A DNA stretch of 64,000 nucleotides, from contig NZ_AUKG01000001.1 in assembly GCF_000424625.1 (NCBI RefSeq), positions 1,922,001 through 1,986,000 of the forward strand. The letters run 5' to 3'. Shown piece after piece: positions 1 through 8,478 of the stretch. The stretch's first letter is position 1, and the number at the start of each line of letters is the position of its first letter. A program made the translations under genes and the position numbers. A model generated the notes under the pieces. That model ran no database searches, was not told the DNA's origin, and saw nothing but the letters and a program-made list of their open reading frames with translations. The stretch comes from Conexibacter woesei Iso977N. GTDB lineage: Bacteria; Actinomycetota; Thermoleophilia; Solirubrobacterales; Solirubrobacteraceae.

Positions 1-275
1 GGGATGTCGGCCTGGACGCAGAGGCGCTCGATCATCGCGTGCAGCTCCGGGGCCTCCTGCGGCGAGACCTCGCGGGCGCCCATCGAGCGCAGCGCGAGCT
101 TGTCGGAGGCGAAGAACTGGAAGCCGAGCAGGAGGGCGCAGCCGACCAGGGCCACGGCGCCGCCCACGGACGCGAACAGCACGCCCGCGAAGACCACGTA
201 GACGAGGCCGAGCAGCAGGAACGTCACGAGCATCCGGATCTGCAGACCCGTGTCGCGACCGAACGACTTGTTCAT
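1..275 (-). CDS. htpX: HtpX-like M48 membrane zinc metalloprotease, N-terminal part
   Basis: This is the first ~91 codons of a gene that runs off the left edge of the window. It reads from an ATG at 275 and begins MNKSFGRDTGLQIRM, followed by two hydrophobic segments (about residues 14-30 and 34-50). After these comes an SDKLALRSMGAREVSPQEAPELHAMIERL stretch in pieces, the conserved part that precedes the HExxH motif in HtpX proteases. HtpX is a membrane-bound zinc protease that helps remove misfolded membrane proteins. The HExxH site itself lies outside the window, so activity cannot be judged. It is divergent from the M23 peptidase gene at 376, with ~100 bases between them for both promoters. 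Confidence 0.85.
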   Translation of the reverse strand, partial: MNKSFGRDTGLQIRMLVTFLLLGLVYVVFAGVLFASVGGAVALVGCALLLGFQFFASDKLALRSMGAREVSPQEAPELHAMIERLCVQADI

Positions 276-375
276 GTCGAGAAGGGTAGTGGGGGCGCGT
301 TAGGGTTTCCTCAAGGTTCGCTGTGCCAGCGGACTTGCAGGCGCGCGGCGGGGTGCCACCTACCATCGCGATCGC

Positions 376-1593
376 ATGCGCCGGCGCAACGTGCTGGCGG
401 CTGCGCTCCTGCCGGTGCTGTTGTCGTTCACGCTGTGGCTCGTCCTGCCGCTCGGGTCGACGGCGGACACGCCGCAGGGGACGGCCGCCTCCCTCCAGCA
501 GAAGATCGAGACGACCCGCGGGAAGATCGGGAAGCGGAAGGGCACCGAGAAGGTGCTCTCGTCCGACATCGCGACGTGGTCGTCGAAGATCCACAGGCTG
601 CAGGGGTCGATCAGCACGCTGCAGTCGCGCGAGGCGCGGGTCCAGGGCGACCTCGACGCGCGGCGGGCGCAGCTGTCGAAGACGCAGAGCGATCTGCGTT
701 CCGAACGTGCGCGGCTGGCGCGGCTGAAGGTGAAGCTGCGCCACGGGCGCGAGGTGCTCAGCTCGCGGCTCAAGCAGCTCTACATGGCGGACCGCCCGGA
801 TCTCGTGACGGTCGTGTTGAACAGCAACGGCTTCGCGGACCTGATCGAGCGCAGCGAGTTCCTGGGGCGCATCCAGGACCAGGACAACAAGATCATCAGG
901 TTGGTCCGGGACGCCAAGAGGGACGCGACGGCGACTGCCGCGCGGCTCGACACGCTGGAGGCCCGGCAGGCGAAGCTGACCGCTCTGGTCCAGCAGCGGC
1001 GCGACGAGGTCGCGAGCGTCAAGAACGAGCTGATCGGGACGCGGGTCGGCTACGAGAGGACCAAGGCCGGCAAGCAGGTGGCGCTGGGCAAGGTGAAGTC
1101 CGAGCGCCACGAGCTCGAGGACCACCTGGACGAGCTCCAGAAGGAGTCCGACAAGGTCCAGGCGCAGCTGGCCGGCGGCGGCGCCGGCGGGAGCGGCGGC
1201 TCGATGCCGAGTGGCGGCGGGTCCGGGCGCTTCATCTGGCCGGTCAACGGCACGATCACCGCGCCCTTCTGCGAGCGGCGCTCGTGGGAGGCCTGCCATC
1301 CCGGGATGGACATCGCCGTGCCGACCGGCACGCCGATCAGGGCCGCCGACGCCGGGACCGTCCGGATCGCCGGCTGGACCGGTGGCTACGGCAACTACAC
1401 CTGCATCCAGCACACCGCGACGCTGTCCTCCTGCTACGGCCACCAGTCCGTGCTGAAGGTCCACGTCGGCCAGCATGTCTCCCAAGGCCAGATCATCGGC
1501 CTCTCCGGCTCCACCGGCTTCTCGACAGGCCCCCACCTGCACTTCGAAGCCCGCATCAACGGCGCCGTCACCAACCCGATGAACTACCTCTAG
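376..1593 (+). CDS. Secreted coiled-coil M23 peptidase (murein hydrolase / EnvC-NlpD type)
   Basis: A 405-residue exported protein. An N-terminal signal or anchor (residues ~5-28) is followed by a long heptad-like coiled coil (~35-270), as in EnvC and other amidase activators. A Gly/Ser-rich linker leads to a C-terminal peptidase M23 (LytM) domain. Zinc-binding and catalytic motifs are intact: H308 and D312 in HPGMD, and H387/H389 in HLHFE. That favours a real endopeptidase that cuts peptidoglycan cross-bridges rather than a dead activator. It stands alone, and its stop overlaps the convergent antitoxin gene by four bases. The substrate bond cannot be told from sequence. Confidence 0.9.
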   Translation: MRRRNVLAAALLPVLLSFTLWLVLPLGSTADTPQGTAASLQQKIETTRGKIGKRKGTEKVLSSDIATWSSKIHRLQGSISTLQSREARVQGDLDARRAQLSKTQSDLRSERARLARLKVKLRHGREVLSSRLKQLYMADRPDLVTVVLNSNGFADLIERSEFLGRIQDQDNKIIRLVRDAKRDATATAARLDTLEARQAKLTALVQQRRDEVASVKNELIGTRVGYERTKAGKQVALGKVKSERHELEDHLDELQKESDKVQAQLAGGGAGGSGGSMPSGGGSGRFIWPVNGTITAPFCERRSWEACHPGMDIAVPTGTPIRAADAGTVRIAGWTGGYGNYTCIQHTATLSSCYGHQSVLKVHVGQHVSQGQIIGLSGSTGFSTGPHLHFEARINGAVTNPMNYL

Positions 1594-2021
1594 CTCCGCG
1601 CCGCGGCGACGCGGATGACGGCGCCATGTTCCTCGTAGGAATGGGCGTCGTCGAGGGCGGTCTTGTTGAGGTGCCTGGGCTCGTGACCGGCCGGTGTGTA
1701 GCTGAAGACGAGCTCGATCTTCAGCGTGCCCGCGATGCGGGCGAGGTTCGACGGGGTGGGGACCGTCTCGCCACGCTCCCAGCGTGCGACCTGGGGTTGC
1801 TTGACGCCGAGCAGGTCGGCCAGCTGATGCTGGGTCAGGTCGTGCTCGCCGCGGTAGCCCATGAGCTCGCCGGCGACGACGCGGGCGAAGGTGGATTGGT
1901 CCCACAGCTGCGCGAACCCCGGGTCGGCCCTCAGGAGGTCGAGCACCTCGTCGTGGGTGAAGTCGACGCGGTTCCTCGTGCCCATGGTGGTCACGATAAC
2001 ACTGGTGTTATTAGATGTCAT
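1590..2021 (-). CDS. XRE-family HTH antitoxin (HigA-like)
   Basis: A 143-residue helix-turn-helix protein encoded directly after the toxin gene. I chose the ATG at 2021 because it overlaps the toxin stop codon as ATGA, typical of coupled toxin-antitoxin genes. A second ATG at 1985 would give a shorter protein starting MGTRNRV. The Xre HTH lies around residues 70-125 (HQLADLLGVKQPQVARWERG). The N-terminal ~60 residues probably bind the toxin and the C-terminus has no clear domain. The antitoxin should neutralise the RelE-type toxin and repress the pair. The toxin-first order matches HigBA modules. Confidence 0.85.
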   Translation of the reverse strand: MTSNNTSVIVTTMGTRNRVDFTHDEVLDLLRADPGFAQLWDQSTFARVVAGELMGYRGEHDLTQHQLADLLGVKQPQVARWERGETVPTPSNLARIAGTLKIELVFSYTPAGHEPRHLNKTALDDAHSYEEHGAVIRVAAARS

Positions 2022-2368
2022 GTGGAGATCTCGTAGTCGTCGTGGGCTCGGCGGCGTGCTCGCTCGACCGCGGCGCGGAAGCCGGACGGGTCGACCATCG
2101 CCTCTGGGGCGATCGCGAGGATCTTGAACGTGCGCTCGTCGAAGCGGACGTAGAGCGGCCGCACCATCGTCGTCCCGCTGCCCGCTCGCAGCTCGCAGAG
2201 CTTGCGCGTTCCGGCGACCCGCTTCATGTGCGGGTGGCTGATGGTCGGGCCCCTCTCGCGGAGGTGGCCGACGATCTGCGTGACCGCGGTGCGCTGCTTG
2301 GCGTCGCGGAGCTTGAGGAGCTCGGCGATCGCCTCCGCGTGGTACTCGACGAGCCAGTTTCCGGGCAT
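2018..2368 (-). CDS. RelE/HigB-type toxin (phage Gp49-like family)
   Basis: A 116-residue protein of the RelE/HigB superfamily in its Gp49-like branch. Visible hallmarks are the N-terminal WLVEYHAEAIAELLKL helix, the HPHMKRVAGTRKLCELR strand that carries the usual basic residues, and the VRPLYVRFDERTFKIL strands. Members are ribosome-dependent mRNA interferases, whose activity rests on basic residues on the central sheet. It lies first in a two-gene unit with the HTH antitoxin, with a four-base overlap. Whether it is an active toxin is inferred only from family and gene order. Confidence 0.83.
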   Translation of the reverse strand: MPGNWLVEYHAEAIAELLKLRDAKQRTAVTQIVGHLRERGPTISHPHMKRVAGTRKLCELRAGSGTTMVRPLYVRFDERTFKILAIAPEAMVDPSGFRAAVERARRRAHDDYEIST

Positions 2369-2490
2369 GGGCGGGCGACGCTAGAGGCGATCTGCGGCGC
2401 CATGGTCGAATTGCGCAGAGTCGTTGCGGGATCGGCGCAATTCCGATGTTCCGCGTGGCGGTGCGTCGTTGTAGTCGCACCGGAATACGA

Positions 2491-2562
2491 CGACAGCCGC
2501 CCAGGGGATGCCGGGCGGCTGTCGCTTGGTGCGATCTCACCGCCTTTACCGATGCGAGATCG
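2491..2562. repeat. Two consecutive inverted repeats (possible terminator or structured RNA)
   Basis: Two hairpins lie in the gap between the hydrolase stop (2611) and the toxin start (2368). The first is a perfect 12-bp stem, 2491-2502 with 2513-2524 (CGACAGCCGCCC and its complement), around a 10-base loop. The second pairs GCGATCTC (2531-2538) with GAGATCGC (2555-2562). Neither is followed by a T-run. The position suits termination of the minus-strand hydrolase transcript and insulation of the toxin operon. A small structured RNA is the alternative. Confidence 0.5.
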
Positions 2563-2610
2563 CGGGGGCCAGTGTAGAGGGCTGAGCGGACCGGAACGCT
2601 GGTCGTTTGC

Positions 2611-3330
2611 TCAGGATCGGCGGAGCGACCGCTGGAGGAAGCGGATCGTGACCGCCTGCAGCTCGGCATCGTGGGCCACGGAGCGGTGGTGGCCGCCGGG
2701 GACCACGACCACCTGCGCGGACGGCGCGGCCGCCGCCAGCTCGCGGGTGTGCTCGACGGGGACGACCTCGTCGCCCTCGGCGTGCAGCAGCATCGTCGGC
2801 GTCCCGGCGGCCTCCAACGCCCGGATCGCGGCGAACTCGTCGTGCTCGGCCAGCAACCTCACCGCGGAGTCGCGGTCGCTCTCGAACGGGAAGTACCGCG
2901 CCCGGATCCCCACGGAGAGTCCTGTCGCAGACGCCGGGCAGATCGACACGACGGCGCCCGCCCGCGCCTCCAGCGCGGCGGCCAGCGCGAAGTAGCCGCC
3001 CATCGACGCGCCGCGCAGCGCGATGTCCGTGACGCCCGCCCGCACCCGCAGGAGGTCCGCCATCCGGGCGACGTCGTCGAGCGCGCGCCCGTCGAACGGC
3101 CCGTCGGATCCCCCGTGCCCACGGGCGTCGAAGGCCAGCGCGTCGATCCCGGCCGCGGCGCAGACGCGCAGGTAGTCGTGGTGCGAGTCCTTGCTCGACG
3201 CGGCCCCGTGGAGCACCACCACGCCGACGCGCAACGGGGTGACCACGGCCGGGTCCGGCGCGAAGCGAACCCATGCCAACCCGTCATGCCTGCCGGTCTC
3301 GGTCGGCCCCTCAGCTCGAACGGTGCGCAT
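2611..3330 (-). CDS. Alpha/beta hydrolase (dienelactone hydrolase / esterase-like)
   Basis: A 239-residue soluble alpha/beta hydrolase with no signal peptide. The oxyanion region is VVVLHGAASSKDS (~37-49). The nucleophile elbow is GASMGG with S109, the acid is likely D187 (EGDEVVP) and the base H214 (GGHHRS), so the triad looks complete. The family covers esterases, lipases and dienelactone hydrolases, and nothing in the sequence fixes the substrate. It is divergent from lysA, whose start is only 25 bases away, so the two share a very short promoter region. Confidence 0.85.
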   Translation of the reverse strand: MRTVRAEGPTETGRHDGLAWVRFAPDPAVVTPLRVGVVVLHGAASSKDSHHDYLRVCAAAGIDALAFDARGHGGSDGPFDGRALDDVARMADLLRVRAGVTDIALRGASMGGYFALAAALEARAGAVVSICPASATGLSVGIRARYFPFESDRDSAVRLLAEHDEFAAIRALEAAGTPTMLLHAEGDEVVPVEHTRELAAAAPSAQVVVVPGGHHRSVAHDAELQAVTIRFLQRSLRRS

Positions 3331-3355
3331 CCCGTGACATCATGCCGCCCCGCCG

Positions 3356-4630
3356 ATGGCGACCACGCAGACCTCGCTCTCCCACGTCTGGCCCCTGGGC
3401 TCGACCCTCGACGCGCACGGCGTCCTCCAGCTCGGCGGCTGTGACGCCCGCGCGCTCGCGCGCGAGTTCGGCACGCCCGCCTACATCGTCGCCGAGGACG
3501 ACCTCCGGACCCGCGCCCGCCGCTTCGTCGAGGCCTTCAAGGCGCGGACCCCGGACTTCGAGGTCCACTTCGCATCGAAGTCGTTCCCCGCCACCGCGGT
3601 CCTGCGCCTCTTCGCCGAGGAGGGCCTGGCCGTCGACGTCGCCTCCGGCGGCGAGCTGCACCTCGCGCTCAACGCCGGCTTCGACCCCAGGAAGATCCAC
3701 CTCCACGGCAACGCCAAGTCGGCGCACGAGCTCCAGCAGGCCCTCGACGCGAGGATCGGCGACATCGTCGTCGACAACCTCGTCGAGCTGGACCGCCTCA
3801 CCGCGCTGATCCCCGCCGGCGGCCGCCAGCGCATCCTGCTCCGGATCGCCCCCGGGGTCAGCCCCGACACGCACCCCAAGATCTCCACCGGCGGCCCCAA
3901 CACCAAGTTCGGGTTCAACCTCGACGACGCCCGCCAGGCGATCGCGATCGCGCAGAAGAGCGACAAGCTCGACCTCGACGGCCTCCACTTCCACATCGGC
4001 TCCCAGATCCTCGACCTCGCGCCCTTCCGCGCGGCCCTCGAGTCCGTCCTCACCCTCGGCGACTTCCGGACCTACAACATGGGCGGCGGCCTCGGCGTGG
4101 CCTACACCAGGGACGTCACCGCCCCCGACATCGAGGACTACGTCGACCGCAAGGTCGGCCTCCTGCACGAGCTGCTCGGCCCCAACAAGCGCATCGCCGA
4201 CGAGCCCGGCCGCGCCCTCGTCGCCCACAGCACCGTCACCCTCTACGAGGTCCAGTCGGTCAAGCACAACGTCGTCACCTACGTCGCCACCGACGGCGGC
4301 ATGAGCGACAACCTGCGCCCGATGCTCTACGACGCCAAGTACGAGGCCATGGTCGTCGGCCGCCCGAACGAGAGCCACGCCACGCAGCCCGTCCACCTCG
4401 CCGGCAAGCACTGCGAGTCCTCCGACATCCTGATCCACGACGTCGAGCTCCCGGACCCCCGCCCCGGCGACCTGATCGCGGTCCCCGTCACCGGCGCCTA
4501 CGGTTACGCGATGGCCAACAACTACAACGGCCAGCCGCGGCCGCCGATCGTCTTCGTGTCGAACGGGAACGCCCGGACCGTCGTGCGTCGCGAGACCTAC
4601 GAGGACCTCACCCGAAGGGACGTCGAGTAG
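3356..4630 (+). CDS. lysA: Diaminopimelate decarboxylase
   Basis: A 424-residue fold-III PLP enzyme making L-lysine from meso-diaminopimelate, the last step of lysine synthesis. The PLP lysine is K75 in HFASKSF. Other sites are HFHIGSQI, the phosphate-binding GGGLGVAY loop, and the HCESSDIL motif whose cysteine/glutamate complete the neighbouring subunit's active site. GAYGYAMANNYN near the C-terminus also fits the family. Length is normal. The stop is 4 bases before the hom start, so lysA, hom and thrC probably form one aspartate-family transcript. Confidence 0.96.
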   Translation: MATTQTSLSHVWPLGSTLDAHGVLQLGGCDARALAREFGTPAYIVAEDDLRTRARRFVEAFKARTPDFEVHFASKSFPATAVLRLFAEEGLAVDVASGGELHLALNAGFDPRKIHLHGNAKSAHELQQALDARIGDIVVDNLVELDRLTALIPAGGRQRILLRIAPGVSPDTHPKISTGGPNTKFGFNLDDARQAIAIAQKSDKLDLDGLHFHIGSQILDLAPFRAALESVLTLGDFRTYNMGGGLGVAYTRDVTAPDIEDYVDRKVGLLHELLGPNKRIADEPGRALVAHSTVTLYEVQSVKHNVVTYVATDGGMSDNLRPMLYDAKYEAMVVGRPNESHATQPVHLAGKHCESSDILIHDVELPDPRPGDLIAVPVTGAYGYAMANNYNGQPRPPIVFVSNGNARTVVRRETYEDLTRRDVE

Positions 4631-4634
4631 TTAT

Positions 4635-5861
4635 ATGTCTTCTGCAGAGCCCTTCAGGATCGGCCTCCTCGGCCGCGGCACGGTCGGCGGCGCGTTCGCG
4701 GACCTGCTGGCCGAGCGCGCCGACCACGTCGCCAACATCACCGGCCTGCGCCCGGAGATCAGCGGGACGCTGCGCCGCTCCGAGGGCACGTTCGACGACA
4801 TCCTCAACAACTCGGACCTCGTCGTCGAGCTGATGGGCGGGCTGGAGCCCGCGCGCGAGTACGTGATCCGCGCGATGGCCGCCGGCAAGCACGTCGTCAC
4901 CGCCAACAAGCAGCTGCTGGCCGAGCACGGCGAGGAGCTGTGGACGATCGCCCGCGAGAACAACGTCCAGCTGCGCTTCGAGGCCGCGGTCGGCGGCGTC
5001 GTCCCGGTCATCCGCGTCCTGCAGGAGTCGCTGGCCGGCGCCCACGTCGAGCGCCTGCACGGCATCGTCAACGGCACCACGAACTTCATCCTCAGCCGCA
5101 TGGCCGAGACCGGCGCCGACTACGCCGAGGCGCTCGCCGAGGCCCAGCGCCTGGGCTACGCCGAGGCCGACCCGACCGACGACGTCACCGGCAAGGACGC
5201 CGCCGCCAAGATGGCGATCCTCGCCCGCCTCGCCTTCGACACGCCGGTCGCGCTGAGCGACGTCCCGTACGAGGGCATCGAGCACCTCACCGCCGACGAC
5301 CTCCAGTACGCGCGCGACCTCGGCCTCGGCCTCAAGCTGATCGGCACCGCCGAGCGCGTCAACGGCGGCCTGAGCGTCCGCGTGCACCCCGCGTTCCTCT
5401 ACGGCGCCCATCCGCTGGCGTCGATCAACGGCCCCTTCAACGCCGTGACGATCGAGTCGCCCGCGATCACCGAGATCACCCTGAGCGGCCCCGGCGCCGG
5501 CGGCCCGCAGACCGCGAGCGCCGTCCTCGGCGACGTCATCAGCGCGATGATCCCGCCGGCCTCCACGCCCGAGCCGGCCGACCACCTCAACATCATCAAG
5601 GACGTCACGTCGTCCTTCTACCTGCACGTCGACGTCGCCGACCAGCCCGGCGTCCTGGCGCAGATGGCGCAGATCCTGGGGCTCCAGGGGATCAGCGTGA
5701 AGTCGTTCGTCCAGAAGGGGATCGGGACCGACGCCCGCATGGCGATGGTGCTGCACCCCGTCCTGGAGTCCAAGCTGTTCGCGGCCGTCGAGATGATCGC
5801 CGGCCTCGAGTTCGTCCGCGCCCGCCCGCGCGCCATCCGCGTCCTCGACGAGGAGTTCTAG
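4635..5861 (+). CDS. hom: Homoserine dehydrogenase with ACT domain
   Basis: A 408-residue NAD(P)-dependent enzyme reducing aspartate semialdehyde to homoserine, at the branch to threonine and methionine. The dinucleotide site is [10 protein letters not shown] near the start. The catalytic core includes TANKQLLA, the GGVVPVIR region, [10 protein letters not shown] and [18 protein letters not shown]. The last ~80 residues are an ACT domain ([18 protein letters not shown]), the usual site of threonine feedback control. This is the standard monofunctional form without an aspartokinase fusion. It sits 4 bases after lysA and 7 before thrC. Confidence 0.97.
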   Translation: MSSAEPFRIGLLGRGTVGGAFADLLAERADHVANITGLRPEISGTLRRSEGTFDDILNNSDLVVELMGGLEPAREYVIRAMAAGKHVVTANKQLLAEHGEELWTIARENNVQLRFEAAVGGVVPVIRVLQESLAGAHVERLHGIVNGTTNFILSRMAETGADYAEALAEAQRLGYAEADPTDDVTGKDAAAKMAILARLAFDTPVALSDVPYEGIEHLTADDLQYARDLGLGLKLIGTAERVNGGLSVRVHPAFLYGAHPLASINGPFNAVTIESPAITEITLSGPGAGGPQTASAVLGDVISAMIPPASTPEPADHLNIIKDVTSSFYLHVDVADQPGVLAQMAQILGLQGISVKSFVQKGIGTDARMAMVLHPVLESKLFAAVEMIAGLEFVRARPRAIRVLDEEF

Positions 5862-5868
5862 AACCACC

Positions 5869-6882
5869 GTGCCCGGCCTGATCGAGCGCTACCGCGACCA
5901 CCTCCCGTTCGCGCCCGACGACCCCGTCGTCTCCCTCCAAGAAGGCTCCACGCCGCTGGTGCCCGCCCCGAGGCTCGGCGAGCGCGTCGGCGCCGACGTG
6001 TGGCTGAAGATCGAGGGCGCCAACCCGACCGGCTCCTTCAAGGATCGTGGGATGACCTGCGCGGTCAGCGACGCTGTGCGCGGCGGCGCCGAGGCCGTGC
6101 TGTGCGCGTCGACCGGCAACACCGCCGCGTCGCTGGCCGCCTACGCGGCGCGCGCCGGCCTGCGCGGCGCCGTGATCGTCCCGGAGGGCAAGATCGCCAC
6201 CGGCAAGCTCGCACAGGCGCTGATGCACGGCGCGCGCGTGATCGCGCTGCGGGGCAACTTCGACGTCGCGCTCAAGCTCGTGCGCGAGGTCTGCGACCGC
6301 CAGCCGATCGCTTTGGTCAACAGCGTCAACCCGTTCCGGATCGAGGGCCAGAAGACCGCGTCGTTCGAGATCCTCGACGAGATCGGCGACATCGACGCGC
6401 TCTGCATCCCGGTCGGCAACGCCGGCAACGTGACGGCCTACTGGAAGGGCTTCCAGGAGAAGGGCTCGGCGCCGCAGATGCTCGGCTTCCAGGCCGCGGG
6501 CGCCGCGCCGCTGGTCGAGGGCCGCGTCGTCGAGAACCCGGAGACGATCGCCAGCGCGATCCGGATCGGGAACCCGGCGCGCTGGGAGGAGGCGATGTCG
6601 GCGATGACCTCCTCGCACGGCATGGTGCGCGCGGTCACCGACGACGAGATCCTCGACGCCTACAAGTTCCTGGCCTCGGTCGAGGGCGTGTTCTGCGAGC
6701 CGGCGAGCGCCTCGGGCGTCGCCGGACTCTTGAAGTACGGCGCGCCCGAGGGCGTCTCGCGGATCGTGTGCGTCCTGACCGGCCACGGCCTCAAGGACCC
6801 GCAGACCGCGCTGATGCGCGCGGGCTCCGTGGTGCCGTGCGAGCCGGACCTGGGTGCGGTCGAGGACGCGGTCCTGGGCTAG
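5869..6882 (+). CDS. thrC: Threonine synthase
   Basis: A 337-residue PLP-dependent fold-II enzyme converting O-phosphohomoserine to threonine. It starts at a GTG 7 bases after the hom stop. The Schiff-base lysine is K58 in GSFKDRGM, the phosphate-binding loop follows in [16 protein letters not shown], and PVGNAGN lies near mid-protein. This is the short actinobacterial/Bacillus form without the N-terminal extension of plant and fungal enzymes. Its 3' end overlaps the convergent MFS gene by four bases. The partner homoserine kinase is ~3.8 kb downstream. Confidence 0.95.
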   Translation: MPGLIERYRDHLPFAPDDPVVSLQEGSTPLVPAPRLGERVGADVWLKIEGANPTGSFKDRGMTCAVSDAVRGGAEAVLCASTGNTAASLAAYAARAGLRGAVIVPEGKIATGKLAQALMHGARVIALRGNFDVALKLVREVCDRQPIALVNSVNPFRIEGQKTASFEILDEIGDIDALCIPVGNAGNVTAYWKGFQEKGSAPQMLGFQAAGAAPLVEGRVVENPETIASAIRIGNPARWEEAMSAMTSSHGMVRAVTDDEILDAYKFLASVEGVFCEPASASGVAGLLKYGAPEGVSRIVCVLTGHGLKDPQTALMRAGSVVPCEPDLGAVEDAVLG

Positions 6883-8378
6883 GCGGCCCCCGCGGGGAGC
6901 GGCTCGGCGTCGGGTTCGGCGTGCGCGTCGGCCTCCGCCTCGATCGGCACCTCGCCGCGCGAGTTGGTGGTCCACAGCGCGACGACCGCCGCGGCCGCGA
7001 CGCAGATCCCGCACGCGAGCAGCGCGCGCTGGACGCCGTCGGTCAGCGCGGCGGGCGGCGGGACGTGCGCGGCCAGCTGGTCGCGCGTCCGGGCGGTCGC
7101 CAGCGCGCTGAAGATCGCGAGGCCCAGCGCGCCGCCGACCTGCTGCGACGCGTTCAGCAGCGCCGCCGCGCCGCCCGCCTGGTCGGGCGGGACGCCCTCG
7201 TTGGCGGCGGTCGTGACCGACACGAACATCGCGCCGAGGCCGAAGGCCGCGAGCATCATGCCCGGCAGCAGGTCGGCGGCGAACGTGCCGTGTGCCGGGA
7301 CCTGCGCCAGCCAGAACAGCCCGGCGGCGCCGAGCAGCGCGCCGACGACCATCACCGGCTTGGTCCCGACGCGCGGCAGCAGGCCGGAGCCGATGCCGGC
7401 CGCGATCGCGACGCCGAAGCACAGCGGCAGGTACGACAGCCCGGTCTTGATCTGCGAGTAGCCGAGGACGTTCTGCATGTACAACGTCAGGAAGAAGAAC
7501 ATGGCGATGATCCCGGCCACGGCGATCAGCATCGTGACGTCGGCCGCCGCCACGCCGCGGATCCTGAAGATCGACAGCGGCAGCAGCGGGTTGTCGGAGC
7601 GCGCCTCGTTGACGATGAAGACCACCAACAACGCCACCGCGCCCGCGAGCCCGGCGATCGTCCGTGCCGCGTCCCAGCCGACGTCGGGCGCCTTGATCAA
7701 GGTGTAGACCAACAGCAGCATCCCGGCGGTGCTCAGCAGCGCGCCGCGCAGGTCGAGCGCGCGCAGGTCCGGGCGGTGGCGGTCGTCGGCGAACAGCACG
7801 AACGTGCACGCGATCCCGGCCAGGCAGACGGGCTCGTTGACGAGCAGCACCCAGCGCCAGCCGGGGCCCTCGGACAGCACGCCGCCGAGCAGGACGCCGA
7901 ACGCGGACGCCAGGCCCGCGACCCCGCCCCAGACGCCGAGCGCCTTGTGGCGGTCGGTGCCGGTGAACGTCGTGGTCAGCAGCGACAGCGCGGCGGGCAG
8001 CATCAGCGCGGCGCCGACGCCCTGGCACAGCCGCGCGGCGACGAGCATCCCGCTGGACTGCGAGAGGCCGCCGACCAGCGAGGAGACCGCGAAGATCACC
8101 TGACCGGTCTGCAGGACCCGGCGGCGGCCGAAGAGGTCCGCGGCGCGGCCGCCGAGCAGCATGAAGCCGCCGTAGGTCAGCAGGTAGCCGGACAGCACCC
8201 ACTGCAGCGACTGCACGGAGAACCCGAGGTCCTCGCGGATCGACGGCAGCGCGACGTTGACGATCGACGCGTCGACGAAGTCGAGGAACGCGATCGCGCA
8301 GAGCAGGCCCAGCACTTGCTTGCCGCGGCGGGTGCTCAGCGCCGACGCGGACGGAGGGGAGGAGGCGAGGTTGGTCAC
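6879..8378 (-). CDS. DHA2-family MFS drug/proton antiporter (EmrB/QacA type)
   Basis: A 499-residue membrane protein with about 14 predicted membrane segments. Motifs fit the DHA2 drug:H+ antiporters: [14 protein letters not shown] after the first span, [17 protein letters not shown] between spans 2 and 3, and a span-5 motif C-like PAALSLL region. It would expel toxic compounds across the inner membrane; substrates are unknown. The start is GTG at 8378, inside a 41-base interrupted palindrome (8373-8413), so a repressor there could cover the initiation region. It is divergent from the FAD oxidase, which it may serve by exporting a product or toxin. Confidence 0.9.
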   Translation of the reverse strand: MTNLASSPPSASALSTRRGKQVLGLLCAIAFLDFVDASIVNVALPSIREDLGFSVQSLQWVLSGYLLTYGGFMLLGGRAADLFGRRRVLQTGQVIFAVSSLVGGLSQSSGMLVAARLCQGVGAALMLPAALSLLTTTFTGTDRHKALGVWGGVAGLASAFGVLLGGVLSEGPGWRWVLLVNEPVCLAGIACTFVLFADDRHRPDLRALDLRGALLSTAGMLLLVYTLIKAPDVGWDAARTIAGLAGAVALLVVFIVNEARSDNPLLPLSIFRIRGVAAADVTMLIAVAGIIAMFFFLTLYMQNVLGYSQIKTGLSYLPLCFGVAIAAGIGSGLLPRVGTKPVMVVGALLGAAGLFWLAQVPAHGTFAADLLPGMMLAAFGLGAMFVSVTTAANEGVPPDQAGGAAALLNASQQVGGALGLAIFSALATARTRDQLAAHVPPPAALTDGVQRALLACGICVAAAAVVALWTTNSRGEVPIEAEADAHAEPDAEPLPAGAA

Positions 8379-8413
8379 ATCTCGCTGACCACGGCGGTCA
8401 GGGCGATGTGACC
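8373..8413. promoter_or_regulatory. Nested palindrome, candidate operator at the MFS / oxidase divergent start
   Basis: GGTCACATC (8373-8381) is a perfect inverted copy of GATGTGACC (8405-8413). Inside it CTGACC (8385-8390) mirrors GGTCAG (8396-8401). The dyad covers the GTG start of the minus-strand exporter and lies ~65 bases ahead of the oxidase gene. A dimeric repressor site is the simplest reading. No TetR or MarR gene adjoins it, but an AraC-type regulator lies at 9882. Confidence 0.5.
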
Positions 8414-8478
8414 GGGTCGGAACGCAAGCCGTCCGATTCGTTCAAGAACCCCAACTCCCCACAGGAGACCATCTCCCC

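Noticed and set aside
39-2036. A 665-codon plus-strand frame over htpX, the M23 gene and the antitoxin
   Set aside because: Low-complexity Arg/Gly/Ala sequence with no domain, and it conflicts with three supported genes.
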